Positions 1 through 10,661 of a stretch of 64,000 nt of DNA are shown here, piece after piece. Location: NCBI RefSeq assembly GCF_009858245.1, contig NZ_VMSB01000001.1, positions 310,001 to 374,000 of the forward strand. Direction: 5' to 3'. Each line of letters starts with the position of its first letter. Position 1 is the stretch's first letter. A program made the position numbers and the translations under genes. The notes beneath the pieces were generated by a model. The model worked only from the letters and a program-made list of their open reading frames with translations. It ran no database searches and had not been told where the DNA came from. Source of the stretch: Ornithinibacter aureus. GTDB taxonomy: Bacteria; Actinomycetota; Actinomycetes; Actinomycetales; Dermatophilaceae.

Positions 1-858
1 TTGACCAACGAGGTCGCCGGCCTGCGGGAGGACAAGGCCCAGCTCAACGCCCAGCTCTCCGACGCGACCGCCGAGATCGACGCCCGCGAGGACTACATCG
101 GCGAGACCAACCCAGCAGTCCTGGCAGGCACCATGGACGGGCGGCGGGTGGCCGTCGTCGTGCTGCCCGGTGCAGACACCGCCCTGGTGGAGTCCAGCGC
201 GACGACCCTGGCCGCGTCCGGCGCGGCCGTGGTGTCGACCACCACCGTCGCCCAGAACTGGGTCAGCACCGATGAGGCGGTCGTGGCGGCTCGCGACGCC
301 GCGGTGCGCGACGCCGCTGCCGGTGCCGGCATCGACGTCAGCGAGACCGGATCGGTGTCGGCGAGAGACGTCCTGCTCGCAACCCTGCTCAGCACGTCGG
401 CCCGCACCCCGCCCAACACCGTCGACGCGCAGCAGGCGAGGGCTGCCCTGGCCACGCTCGCCGCCGCCGACCTCATCGAGGTCGCCGGCGAGGACGTGCA
501 GATCGCCGACCTCGTGGTCGTGATCGCCGGGTCGGTCAGTGACGGCGACCCTGCTGCCCAGCAGGCCGCCGCTGACCGGTGGGTCGACCTCGTCATCGCC
601 CTGGACTCGCGATCGGCCGGTGTGGTCGCAGCCGGTGCGAGGACCACGGCCACGGGCGAGGAGGCCGTCGACGTGGTGGCCAGCATCCGCAACGACGCGA
701 CGGCGACGGAGGTCGTGTCCACGGTGGACAACGGCGGGTCTGCGCTGGGCCAGGCCAGCATCGTGCACGCCCTGGCGGAGCAGCGTGCCGGCGAGGTCGG
801 GCAGTACGGCTTCGCCGACGGTACCGACGCCCCGTTCGCTCCCGTCCCGGCGTCGTGA
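1..858 (+). CDS. mctB: MctB-family copper/envelope protein, 5' truncated
   Basis: Resembles the MctB (DUF3186) family, encoded just before pyrG in mycobacteria (Rv1698), where it lowers intracellular copper and lies in the cell envelope. The frame enters from the left edge, so the N-terminal membrane helix usual for the family is outside the window and the TTG at position 1 is only the first codon in view. The visible 285 residues begin with a charged coiled-coil stretch (about 5-35) and continue with an alpha/beta region that includes VAVVVLPGAD (residues 50-59). The stop overlaps the next gene's GTG by four bases, suggesting translational coupling in an operon leading to pyrG. The family call rests on sequence resemblance plus synteny; a copper role here is inferred. 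Confidence 0.82.
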   Translation: MTNEVAGLREDKAQLNAQLSDATAEIDAREDYIGETNPAVLAGTMDGRRVAVVVLPGADTALVESSATTLAASGAAVVSTTTVAQNWVSTDEAVVAARDAAVRDAAAGAGIDVSETGSVSARDVLLATLLSTSARTPPNTVDAQQARAALATLAAADLIEVAGEDVQIADLVVVIAGSVSDGDPAAQQAAADRWVDLVIALDSRSAGVVAAGARTTATGEEAVDVVASIRNDATATEVVSTVDNGGSALGQASIVHALAEQRAGEVGQYGFADGTDAPFAPVPAS

Positions 859-1670
859 TCGCTCGCACCGCCGCCATCGGCGGCCTTGCCGCGGGGGCGG
901 CCCACGGCGCGTTCCGGCTCCTCACCGGCACGGTGACCTCCCGCCGGTGGGCGCGCACGAACCACGCCGGGCACGACGTCACCCTCCTCGAAGGCCCTGC
1001 CTACGTCATCGGGGCGACGGTGGGGGCTGCCGCAGGCGCCGTCGCGACCGGCCCTGCGGGCGTGGTGGCGGCCGTCGGTGCCGGTGCGTTCGGCGCCCTG
1101 GACGACTTCGGTGGCGACGGGTCGAGCAAGGGCCTCAAGGGGCACCTCGGAGCCGCCGCCCGTGGGCAGATCACGACCGGTTTCCTGAAGATCGTGGGCA
1201 TCGGCGCCACCGGGCTGGCTGCGGCGACCCTCGCCGACCGTTCGCGCGTTGACGTCAACGCCCTTGACGCCCTCGTGGGTGGTGCCGTCATCGCCGGATC
1301 GGCCAACCTCGCCAACCTGCTCGACCTGCGCCCGGGGCGCGCCCTGAAGGTGACCCTGCTCGCCGCACTGCCGTTGACGGTGCGCCGCGGGCCGGGGGCC
1401 TACGCCGCGTCGGCCGCCGCGGGAGCCGCCCTCGGGGTGATCCGCCCCGATCTTGCCGGGACGGCCATGCTCGGCGACACCGGCGCCAACGCCGCCGGGG
1501 CCCTGGTCGGATCGGCACTGGTCGAGGCCACCGGTCGCCGTGGGCGGGTGGCGGCCCTGGTGGTGCTCGCCGCCCTGACCCTGGCCTCGGAGCGCGTGAG
1601 CTTCACGAAGGTCATCGAGTCGACGCCCGGCCTGCGCGAGCTCGACGCCTGGGGCCGGCCGACGCGATGA
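855..1670 (+). CDS. Degenerate MraY/WecA-like polytopic membrane protein
   Basis: A 271-residue hydrophobic protein with several Ala/Gly/Val-rich membrane segments. Three motifs recall polyprenyl-phosphate sugar-1-phosphate transferases (MraY/WecA): an Asp pair (DDFGGDGSS, residues 83-91), NLANLLDLRPGRALK (151-165) and MLGDTGAN (205-212). The canonical HHD-type cytoplasmic loop is not visible and the protein is short for the family, so it may be a divergent or regulatory member. GTG at 855 is chosen because it overlaps the upstream stop (GTGA), and its own stop overlaps the murJ start (ATGA). Lying directly upstream of a lipid II flippase and a glycosyltransferase, it probably acts in cell-envelope precursor handling. 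Enzymatic activity is not established. Confidence 0.7.
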   Translation: MIARTAAIGGLAAGAAHGAFRLLTGTVTSRRWARTNHAGHDVTLLEGPAYVIGATVGAAAGAVATGPAGVVAAVGAGAFGALDDFGGDGSSKGLKGHLGAAARGQITTGFLKIVGIGATGLAAATLADRSRVDVNALDALVGGAVIAGSANLANLLDLRPGRALKVTLLAALPLTVRRGPGAYAASAAAGAALGVIRPDLAGTAMLGDTGANAAGALVGSALVEATGRRGRVAALVVLAALTLASERVSFTKVIESTPGLRELDAWGRPTR

Positions 1671-3298
1671 CGGGTCGCCGCTTCGCCTCAGGCATCGCCG
1701 GGGCCGCCGGGCTGATCGCCGTCACGACCCTGCTCGCCCGCATCGCCGGGTTCGGACGGATCCTCGTGTTCACGGATGCCGTGCGCGCGGGTGGTGTGGG
1801 CGGCATCTACCAGACCGTCAACGCCATCCCCAACGTGATGTTCGAGGTGGCTGCGGGAGGCATCCTCGCGGCTGTCGCAGTTCCCCTCATCGCCCACCGG
1901 CTAGGGGCCGGAGAGCGCGACCGGGCCGAGCACACGGCATCCGTGCTCCTGTCATGGACCCTCATGGTCCTGGTTCCGCTGGCCGCCCTGCTGTGGGCGC
2001 TGGCCGGGCCCATCGCCGGTTGGATCGTCGTCGAGTCCGACCCACGTGCCGTCGAGGTGGGCACCACGCTGCTGCGGATCTTCGCGGTGCAGGTGCCGCT
2101 GTACGGCCTGGGCATCATCCTCACCGGGCTGCTGCACGCCAACCGCCGCTTCCTCGCCGCGTCCCTGGCTCCGCTGGCCTCGTCGATCGTCGTGCTGGCC
2201 TCCTACCTCTGGTACGGCTCCATCGTGGACGGCCAGACCGCCCCGGCGCTGGTCAGCGACGAGGCGATCCGGGTGCTCGGGTGGGGCACGACGCTGGGGG
2301 TGGTGGTCCTCTCGCTTCCCCTGGTCGTGCCCGCCATGGCGACCGGGTGGCGCTGGCGCCCGGCGCTGACGATGCCGCCCGAGGACGCCCGGCGCATCGG
2401 CGCGCTCGCCGGGGCCGGGATCATCGCCCTGCTGGCTCAGCAGGGGGCCGTGCTCGCGACGATGTGGCTGGCGAAGCAGTCGGGGGACTCCGGGACGTTC
2501 ACCGTCTACACGTACGCCCAGGCCGTGTACCTGCTGCCCTACGCGGTGCTCGCAGTGCCGGTGGCAACAAGTGCCTTCCCGGCGCTGGCAGCGCGCACGG
2601 GCGCGGGGGAGGACGTGACACCCACGCTCGCCCGGTCGCTGCGAGCCGTGCTCGTGCTGACGGGCCTGTCGGTCGGGGTGCTCATCGCGGCTGCCCCGGC
2701 GATCGGGGGCTTCTTCTCGGTGCTCGACGCCCGACGGGGTGACGGGGCGACGAGCACCGCGGCCCTGGCCGCACTGCCCGGCACGCTGAACGCCTACGCC
2801 CCCGGACTCGTGGGCTTCGGCCTCATCGCCCTGCTGACGCGGGCGCTGTACGTGCGCGGAAAACCCACGGATGCCGCACTGGCCGCCGCCATCGGCTGGA
2901 GTATCGCCGCGCTGCTGCCGATCGCCGTGCTCGGTGGCGGGCAGGAACCGGGGGTCACCCTGCGGTGGCTGGGTCTGTCCTCGACCCTCGGGATGACCGT
3001 CGCGGCTGTGGCACTGCTGCTCCTCGTGCGTCGCACGTGGGGTCCGGGCGTGACCCAGGGCATCGGGCGCACGGCCGGCGCACTGGTCGTGTCGGTCGCG
3101 CTCGCCGTGGCCGCCGGCGACGTCGTGACCCGCGGGAGGGCCCTCGACGACCTCGTCGAGACCGTGCTCGTCGGGGCGGGTGCAGGGCTGCTCGCCCTGA
3201 TGGTCGGGGTGCTCGCGCTGATGGTCGGGGACCGCGCGATGATGTCGGAGGTCCTCACGCGCGGGAGGGCCCGACGCCGTGGAAGGGGGCAGGGGTGA
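1667..3298 (+). CDS. murJ: MurJ/MviN-family lipid flippase
   Basis: A 543-residue integral membrane protein of the MOP/MviN superfamily, which moves lipid-linked peptidoglycan precursor across the cytoplasmic membrane. Near the N-terminus it has the family pattern TLLARIAGFGRILVF and, further on, YQTVNAIPNVMFEVAAGG, matching the start of MurJ proteins. About 14 hydrophobic segments fit the family. The large pseudokinase and extracytoplasmic extensions of mycobacterial MviN are absent, so this is the short form. It overlaps the upstream gene (ATGA) and the downstream glycosyltransferase (GTGA). Another MurJ copy usually lies near the replication origin in actinobacteria, so this one could be a paralogue for a different lipid-linked substrate. 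Confidence 0.85.
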   Translation: MTGRRFASGIAGAAGLIAVTTLLARIAGFGRILVFTDAVRAGGVGGIYQTVNAIPNVMFEVAAGGILAAVAVPLIAHRLGAGERDRAEHTASVLLSWTLMVLVPLAALLWALAGPIAGWIVVESDPRAVEVGTTLLRIFAVQVPLYGLGIILTGLLHANRRFLAASLAPLASSIVVLASYLWYGSIVDGQTAPALVSDEAIRVLGWGTTLGVVVLSLPLVVPAMATGWRWRPALTMPPEDARRIGALAGAGIIALLAQQGAVLATMWLAKQSGDSGTFTVYTYAQAVYLLPYAVLAVPVATSAFPALAARTGAGEDVTPTLARSLRAVLVLTGLSVGVLIAAAPAIGGFFSVLDARRGDGATSTAALAALPGTLNAYAPGLVGFGLIALLTRALYVRGKPTDAALAAAIGWSIAALLPIAVLGGGQEPGVTLRWLGLSSTLGMTVAAVALLLLVRRTWGPGVTQGIGRTAGALVVSVALAVAAGDVVTRGRALDDLVETVLVGAGAGLLALMVGVLALMVGDRAMMSEVLTRGRARRRGRGQG

Positions 3299-4407
3299 AG
3301 GTTCTCGTGGTGCTCGGGACGAGCGCCGGCGGAGTCGGCGCCCACGTCAAGGGGCTCGTCGGGTCGTTGACGGGGCAGGGGCACACCGTCGTCGTCGCCT
3401 GTCCGCCGGCGGTGGAGGAGCACTTCGACTTCGCAGGGGTGGCGACGACCACGGCATCCCTCGAGGTCGCCGACCGGCCGCACCCGACCCGCGACGCGCG
3501 CGCCGTGCGTGACCTGGCGCGACTCTCGGCGGGGGCCGACGTCGTCCACGCCCACGGACTGCGGGCGGCCGCCCTCGCGGTGCTCGCCACCGCCCGGTCG
3601 GGCGTTCCGGTCGTCGCGACCCTGCACAACGCCGCGCCGTCCGGGGCGCTGACCTCGGCGGTCTACGGGGGGCTGGAGCGGGTGGTCGCACGGGGCAGTG
3701 ACCTGGTTCTGGGCGTGTCGGCCGACCTCGTCGAGCGCATGCGGCGCCTCGGCGCTCGCCGCACCGGCCTGGCCGTCATCGCGGCACCGCCGCGACGTGA
3801 GGCCGAGCGCGACCGGTACGCCGTGCGATCCGAGCTCGGGATCGGTGGACGCACCTGCCTCGGAGTCGTCGTCGCGCGGCTGGCGCCGCAGAAGGGGCTG
3901 CCGCTGCTCCTGGACGCCCACCACGAGCTCGCGACCCAGGGACTGGACCTGGTGACCGTCATCGCCGGAGACGGGCCGCTGCGCGAGCAGCTCCAGGCGC
4001 GCATCGACGCGCAGAACCTGCCCGTGCGCCTGCTCGGCCACCGCAGCGACGTGCCGGACCTGCTGCGGGCCGCCGACGTCGTCATCTCCAGCGCGGTCTG
4101 GGAAGGCCAACCGGTCGGCATCCAGGAAGCCCTGCACGCTGGTGCGGCCGTCGTCGCGACCGATGTCGGCGGAACGGCGGCGGTCACGGGCGCGGCGGCG
4201 CTCCTCGTGCCGCCGGAGGACCCCATCTCGCTGTCGCGCGCGATTCGTGACGTGGTGCTCCACGGATCGGTGCGTGACGACCTGCGCTCCAAGGCCGTCG
4301 AGCGATCCGGCGAGCTGCCGACCGACGCGGATGCCGTGGCGGCCGCCCTCGACGCCTACGCGTCGGTGCTCGTGCAAGGGTCCGGGAAGGGGTCCGGCGG
4401 ACGCTGA
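3295..4407 (+). CDS. GT4-type glycosyltransferase, GT-B fold
   Basis: A 370-residue GT-B glycosyltransferase. The N-terminal domain starts with [17 protein letters not shown], typical of acceptor-binding Rossmann folds. The C-terminal nucleotide-sugar domain has [18 protein letters not shown] and the retaining-family E-x7-E motif at Glu270 and Glu278 ([11 protein letters not shown]), then [14 protein letters not shown] at 3295 overlaps the murJ stop and gives a normal family start. It follows a MurJ-like flippase, which suggests a lipid-linked or cell-wall glycan substrate, but donor and acceptor cannot be read from the sequence. This is the last gene of the overlapping block; an 85-base gap with its own promoter separates it from pyrG. 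Confidence 0.88.
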   Translation: MKVLVVLGTSAGGVGAHVKGLVGSLTGQGHTVVVACPPAVEEHFDFAGVATTTASLEVADRPHPTRDARAVRDLARLSAGADVVHAHGLRAAALAVLATARSGVPVVATLHNAAPSGALTSAVYGGLERVVARGSDLVLGVSADLVERMRRLGARRTGLAVIAAPPRREAERDRYAVRSELGIGGRTCLGVVVARLAPQKGLPLLLDAHHELATQGLDLVTVIAGDGPLREQLQARIDAQNLPVRLLGHRSDVPDLLRAADVVISSAVWEGQPVGIQEALHAGAAVVATDVGGTAAVTGAAALLVPPEDPISLSRAIRDVVLHGSVRDDLRSKAVERSGELPTDADAVAAALDAYASVLVQGSGKGSGGR

Positions 4408-4478
4408 ATCACCGGTCCGACTGGTGGGACCTCGCGACGCGCCGACCGAAGGCGTCCCGCAACCCCCGCGCCATGACG

Positions 4479-4484
4479 TACCGT
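4479..4484 (+). promoter_or_regulatory. -10 box of a probable leaderless pyrG transcript
   Basis: TACCGT fits the actinobacterial TANNNT -10 pattern and ends eight bases before the GTG at 4493. This spacing puts the transcript start at or next to the start codon. No Shine-Dalgarno sequence precedes pyrG. Confidence 0.5.
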
Positions 4485-4492
4485 TGAATCCC

Positions 4493-6200
<1,708 letters not shown>

Positions 6201-6208
<8 letters not shown>

Positions 6209-6836
6209 CGAGCTGCGCGACCACCTCGCGTCGCTGCCCGTGCCGTCGTCCGTGCGCTCCTTCACGGGGCACGTGTGGAACGTCGTCACCGAGGACGTCG
6301 ACCTCGGTGAGGGCGGGGTCGTGACCCGGGACTTCGTCGACCATCCCGGGGCGGTCGGCATCCTCGCCCTGGACGAGCAGGATCGTGTCGTGCTCGTCCA
6401 GCAGTACCGGCATCCGGTCGGCGCCTACGAGTGGGAGCTCCCGGCGGGTCTGCTCGACGTCGACGGAGAGCCACCGCACCTGACCGCCGCGCGCGAGCTC
6501 ATGGAGGAGGCCGACCTCGAGGCGGCGCAGTGGCACCTGCTCCTCGACCACTACACGAGCAGCGGCGGCTCCAACGAGTCCGTGCGGGTCTTCCTCGCCC
6601 GCGGCCTGACCGAGGTCCCGGTCGAGTCTCGCCACGAGCGCGACGGGGAGGAGCTCGGGATGCCGGTGCGTCGCGTCCCGCTCGACGAGCTCGTGGAGTC
6701 CGTCCTCGCCGGCGACGTGCACAACGGCACCCTCATGGTCTCGGCCCTGGCTGCTCAGCGGCTGCGCGAGCGCGGCTGGGCCGGCACGCGCTCGGTCGAG
6801 GAGCCCTGGCCGACGCGGCCACGACGCCGCGGATGA
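6201..6836 (+). CDS. NUDIX hydrolase, ADP-ribose pyrophosphatase type
   Basis: A 211-residue NUDIX enzyme that probably splits ADP-ribose to AMP and ribose 5-phosphate. The Nudix box spans about residues 83-104: GLLDVDGE, then R98-E99-L-x-E102-E103 for metal binding. The first spacer is one residue longer than the textbook pattern. The preceding [11 protein letters not shown] is typical of the ADP-ribose pyrophosphatase subgroup. Position immediately after pyrG, overlapping it by eight bases, is the same as Rv1700 in Mycobacterium tuberculosis, an ADP-ribose hydrolase. Another nucleotide-sugar substrate cannot be excluded. Confidence 0.88.
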
Positions 6837-7288
6837 GCGAGCGAGCCTTCGGGGACCGTTCGACGGCGGCGCGGACGCCGTCAGCAGACCGGCGCTGCCC
6901 GTGCGGCGGCGTCCCTGCCGGGGCCGCCCTGAGTGCGTGCTGCGGGCCGGTCGTCGCGGGTGAGCTGGCGGCACCCACTGCCGAGGCGCTCATGCGGTCG
7001 CGCTACACCGCCTACGTGCTCGGCGACGGTGACCACCTCTTTCGCACCTGGCACCCCCGCACCCGCACTGACGACGCCGATCCGGACCCGCGGGTCCGGT
7101 GGGAGGGCCTCACGGTGCTCGACGTCGTGGCCGGTGGCCCGCAGGACACCGAGGGCGTCGTGGAGTTCCGCGCCCGGTGGGTCAGTGCGGACGACGGGCC
7201 GGTGCGGCGAGGGCAGCTGCACGAGCGCAGTCGTTTCGAGCGTCGCGCCGGCAGGTGGTTCTACGTCGAAGCCGTCGACAGGGCCTGA
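6833..7288 (+). CDS. YchJ-like protein with Cys-rich SEC-C-type N-terminus
   Basis: A 151-residue protein of the YchJ/UPF0225 type. The N-terminal Cys cluster (CPCGG and, 15 residues on, CCGP) resembles a SEC-C zinc motif. The rest resembles an NTF2-like fold with the conserved pattern AEALMRSRYTAYVLGD and a C-terminal RWFYVEAVD. The molecular function of the family is unknown; a zinc-bound adaptor or chaperone-linked role is only inferred. ATG 6833 overlaps the upstream stop (ATGA), so it is read as the third gene of the pyrG-NUDIX unit. No terminator is evident before the next gene 62 bases on. Confidence 0.8.
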   Translation: MSERAFGDRSTAARTPSADRRCPCGGVPAGAALSACCGPVVAGELAAPTAEALMRSRYTAYVLGDGDHLFRTWHPRTRTDDADPDPRVRWEGLTVLDVVAGGPQDTEGVVEFRARWVSADDGPVRRGQLHERSRFERRAGRWFYVEAVDRA

Positions 7289-7350
7289 CCAGCCCTGTTC
7301 TCCTGCTCCGCGTGCTGCCATACTCGGCATCCCACGAGCCTGGAGGCCGC

Positions 7351-8868
7351 ATGAGCGCGTCACGAACCACTGTCGTCCGAGGGCTGGCCACGGCCGTCGG
7401 CATCGTGAGCCTGGTGAGCATCACCGGGTTGGCCACCGCTGCCCCCGGTGACCCGGGCAAGCCGCGCTTCACCGCGGGCTCCGCGGGCGTGGGGGACACG
7501 TACTTCCCCTACGCGGGCAACGGTGGCTATGACGTCTCGCACTACGACCTGGCGGTGGACTACACGCCCCCGGCGCCGGCACCGGCCCCCCTGGAGGGCC
7601 AGTTCTCCGGGGTTGCGACGATCGACCTCACCGCGACGGCCGACCTCGATCGGTTCAACCTCGACCTGCGGGGCATGAGCGTCTCGGCGATGACGATCAA
7701 CGGCAAGCCCGCCACCGGCATCGCCCCACCCGCCCCCGGGGCCGAGGTCGACGGCGCGGCCTACTGGCACGTGCAGGACGACGCCGCGCGCCGGTGGGAA
7801 CTCACCGTGCAGCCGCGGCCCAAGCTCAAGAAGGGCCAGCGCGCCCGACTCGTCGTCACCTACGGGGGCACCACCACTCGCCCGACCGACATCGAGACGG
7901 CGCCCTACGGCTGGTACACCACCCGGGACGGCGCGATCGTCGTCAGCGAGCCGGACGGCTCGATGACCTGGTACCCCGTGAGCGACCACCCGCGCGACAA
8001 GGCCACGTACTCGTTCCGGATCACCGTTCCAGAGGGCAAGGTGGCGGTGGCCAACGGGCTGCCGGACGGCCCTCCCGTGACGGCCAACGGGCGCACGACC
8101 TGGTCGTGGGATGCCGTGGACGAGCAGGCCAGCTACCTCACCACCGCGTCGGTGGGCGACTTCGAGGTGCGCCCCGTGACGCACTCGGCCAGCGGCGTGC
8201 CCATCCACGACTTCGTCGACTCCAAGCTCTCGCCGAGCCGGCGCACCACGACCAACGCCAGCCTGGCGCTGCAGCCGAGGATGATCGACTTCTTCGAGTC
8301 GAGGTTCGGGCCCTACCCCTTCAGCTCGTACGGCTCCAGCGTCGACGACGACAGCGTCGGCTACGCGCTCGAGACCCAGACCCGACCGGTGTACTCCGGC
8401 CAGGCAGTCCAGGGCACCGTGGCCCACGAACTGGCCCACCAGTGGCTGGGCAACGCCGTCAGCCCGAAGGACTGGAAGGACATCTGGCTCAACGAGGGCT
8501 GGGCCACCTACGCGACCTGGCTGTGGAACGAGGAGAACGGCATCCGCACCGCCCAGGCCGCCTTCGACTCCTGGTACGCACCGGCTCGCACCCCCGAGTA
8601 CTGGGCGCTGCCCATCGGCGACCCGGGCCCGATGGGTCTGTTCGCGACGCAGGTCTACAACCGCGGTGCCGGCACCCTGCACGCGCTACGGCTCACGGTC
8701 GGCGACGAGGCCTTCTTCGAGGGCGTGCAGACCTGGGTCCAGCGCTACGACGACAGCACCGCGACGACGGCCGACTTCCAGGCCGTGTACGAGGAGGTGT
8801 CCGGCCAGGACCTCGACGCGTTCTTCCAGGAGTGGCTCGCCACTGCGGCCAAGCCCAGCCTCCCGTAG
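7351..8868 (+). CDS. Secreted M1-family metallopeptidase
   Basis: A 505-residue zinc aminopeptidase-type protein, exported by a signal peptide: a short basic start, a hydrophobic stretch to about residue 30 and a TAAPG cleavage region. The gluzincin site is complete: HELAH with zinc ligands His359 and His363, and the third ligand Glu382 in NEGWATY, 18 residues after the second histidine. The length corresponds to the N-terminal and catalytic domains only; the long C-terminal domains of PepN are missing, as in many secreted actinobacterial M1 proteins. A GGAGG ribosome binding site lies seven bases before the ATG. Convergent with the next gene, with only 19 bases between. Extracellular peptide scavenging is the likely role. 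Confidence 0.93.
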   Translation: MSASRTTVVRGLATAVGIVSLVSITGLATAAPGDPGKPRFTAGSAGVGDTYFPYAGNGGYDVSHYDLAVDYTPPAPAPAPLEGQFSGVATIDLTATADLDRFNLDLRGMSVSAMTINGKPATGIAPPAPGAEVDGAAYWHVQDDAARRWELTVQPRPKLKKGQRARLVVTYGGTTTRPTDIETAPYGWYTTRDGAIVVSEPDGSMTWYPVSDHPRDKATYSFRITVPEGKVAVANGLPDGPPVTANGRTTWSWDAVDEQASYLTTASVGDFEVRPVTHSASGVPIHDFVDSKLSPSRRTTTNASLALQPRMIDFFESRFGPYPFSSYGSSVDDDSVGYALETQTRPVYSGQAVQGTVAHELAHQWLGNAVSPKDWKDIWLNEGWATYATWLWNEENGIRTAQAAFDSWYAPARTPEYWALPIGDPGPMGLFATQVYNRGAGTLHALRLTVGDEAFFEGVQTWVQRYDDSTATTADFQAVYEEVSGQDLDAFFQEWLATAAKPSLP

Positions 8869-8887
8869 CCGCAGGTGCCGGTCGGGC

Positions 8888-10429
8888 TCACTGGTAGGAG
8901 ATGAACCACGGTGTCGGGCTGACCTGCGCCATCGTCTGCTCCGGCGTGAGCATCGGCAGGTCCTCGTCCTCGAAGTTCTTCCACCCGAGCCACACCCCGT
9001 CGGGCAGGTCGCGCCTGAGGCGCTTCCAGGTGGACTGCTTGTCACCCTGACGGCCCTGCCCGTCGGCGTGCACGAGCCACTGGATCTCGTCGAGGGTGGT
9101 GTCCAGTCGCTCCCGGTCGGTGATCATCGACGGACGGAACTGGTGGAGGGTGAGCACCTTGGCAGGAAGATCGTGCTCGCGCACCAGCGCCGCCAGCCAG
9201 GACCCCACGCGATTGACCTCGTCAACCCCGACCGAGCCGATCTGGCGCAGGTGCTTCTGGTCGGGTTCCAGGCGCCACTCCGGGTCCAGGGCCAACCCGA
9301 CGAAGGGGCGGCGCAGCAGGGGTTCGTAGAACTTTGCCTGGGTGAGGAAGTCGGTGCGCCCGGGTTGCAGGTCGATGACGACGTAGATGCCTGCCTCCTC
9401 GGCCGCCTCGACCCAGGGGAGCAGCACCTCGATCGGGGTCCGCCGCGAGTACGAGCCGTCGTCCCCAGCGGCCTGGGACGCCACGCTGGCGATGAGCTCG
9501 AACGCCGGGATCACGGGTTCCCTGCTGAGGGCTGAGTACTCCTTCGCCAGTGCCCGCGCGCGGCGCACCGCCTGCTCCGGGCGTTGCTCGCCGAGCATCC
9601 CCAGGGCCTTGGTCTGCGGATGACCGTACAGCGCGATCATCCGGCGCCCCGGGAACGGGAGGAAGCCTCCACCGGGCAGTTCCGATGCCCGACGCACCGT
9701 GCGCACCCGCTGGGCGACCTGCTCCGTTGGGCCCAGGTCGGACCCCAGGGCGAGGATCGGCCCCGTCCCGGCGCGCACCGGGCCGACGGCATCCGGGGTC
9801 GCCCGGACGTCGCCGTGCTGCACCGTGATGCGGTCGGCCCCGGCGGCGTCGGCCGTGGCAGCCACGGCTGGGGGGAGGTCGCCGCCCGGCTGGAGCAGCA
9901 CGACCGCCCCGTGTGCCTTCGGGTGCGCGGGCAACCCCGCAAGCGACGCGACCGCTGCGGCATCCGACCCGTCCACGACGACCAGACCTGGTGACGCGTC
10001 GACATCCTCGGGTTCGCCGGCACCGACCTGAACCACCGTGTCCACACCGAGCCGGTCCAGCTCTGCGGCCAGGCCCGGGCCTGCGACGAGCACCGGGAGG
10101 GCATGGGTGGCGGCCAGCTCGGCAGCAGCCGCGACATCGGTGTCAGCGCTGGCCACGACGACGACACCTGCGCTGTCGAGCAGGGCCCGCGAGGCGGCCA
10201 GCGACTGCTCGTGGGGGGAGGCCTGCACGTCGACGACTCCGGCACGCTGGTCTGCGGCGACCACAAGCGACGTGGAGCGGTCATCAGCGTCGCCGTCGAC
10301 GCCGCCGTCGTCAGGACGACCGTCCCCGCTGCCGTCCGAGGTGCAGGCCGACGTCGTGACACCGACCGAGCCCACGACGAGCACGGCAGCCGCACGCAGG
10401 GCGGTGCGGCGGGGGAGCGGCTGGTTCAT
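8888..10429 (-). CDS. Predicted lipoprotein with TIM-barrel-like C-terminal domain
   Basis: A 513-residue exported protein. The N-terminus has a twin-Arg start (PRRTALRAAAV) and a lipobox with Cys29 (TSAC), followed by an Asp/Gly-rich linker, so it should be anchored to the outer face of the membrane. Residues about 50-260 form alternating hydrophobic strands and Ala-rich helices that resemble cell-wall-binding repeat 2 modules. The C-terminal half (from about IALYGHPQTKALG) has conserved-looking acidic and Trp motifs (VVIDLQPGRTDF, LALDPEWRL, WLGWKNFEDEDLPML) that look like a TIM-barrel hydrolase. I do not recognise a characterised homologue. Hydrolysis of a cell-wall glycan is a guess from fold and location only. 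Confidence 0.75.
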   Translation of the reverse strand: MNQPLPRRTALRAAAVLVVGSVGVTTSACTSDGSGDGRPDDGGVDGDADDRSTSLVVAADQRAGVVDVQASPHEQSLAASRALLDSAGVVVVASADTDVAAAAELAATHALPVLVAGPGLAAELDRLGVDTVVQVGAGEPEDVDASPGLVVVDGSDAAAVASLAGLPAHPKAHGAVVLLQPGGDLPPAVAATADAAGADRITVQHGDVRATPDAVGPVRAGTGPILALGSDLGPTEQVAQRVRTVRRASELPGGGFLPFPGRRMIALYGHPQTKALGMLGEQRPEQAVRRARALAKEYSALSREPVIPAFELIASVASQAAGDDGSYSRRTPIEVLLPWVEAAEEAGIYVVIDLQPGRTDFLTQAKFYEPLLRRPFVGLALDPEWRLEPDQKHLRQIGSVGVDEVNRVGSWLAALVREHDLPAKVLTLHQFRPSMITDRERLDTTLDEIQWLVHADGQGRQGDKQSTWKRLRRDLPDGVWLGWKNFEDEDLPMLTPEQTMAQVSPTPWFISYQ

Positions 10430-10588
10430 GTCAGGGACTCACGGTCGGGGCAACAGGGCCCCACCACCCTGACACGGATTCATCGCGGCGTCGGCCCTCG
10501 TGCGCCACCCGTCGGGACGGGGGCCGCTGCTCGAGCACTGCCTGCTGCCGGCCCGCAGCCCGTGGGCAGGGGGCGGGGGCAACCCGTT

Positions 10589-10616
10589 CGGAGGTCACGC
10601 CGGACCTCCGTAGACT
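10589..10616 (+). promoter_or_regulatory. aspS promoter with inverted repeat
   Basis: TAGACT (10611-10616) is a good -10 box, about 45 bases before the aspS GTG. Directly upstream lies a perfect 8-base inverted repeat, CGGAGGTC (10589-10596) and GACCTCCG (10603-10610), filling the region between the -35 and -10 positions. It could be an operator. The -35 hexamer itself is weak. Confidence 0.45.
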
Positions 10617-10661
10617 GGGGCGGCTCCACCGAACCCCACCCCGACCCGAGAAGGATCCCCC

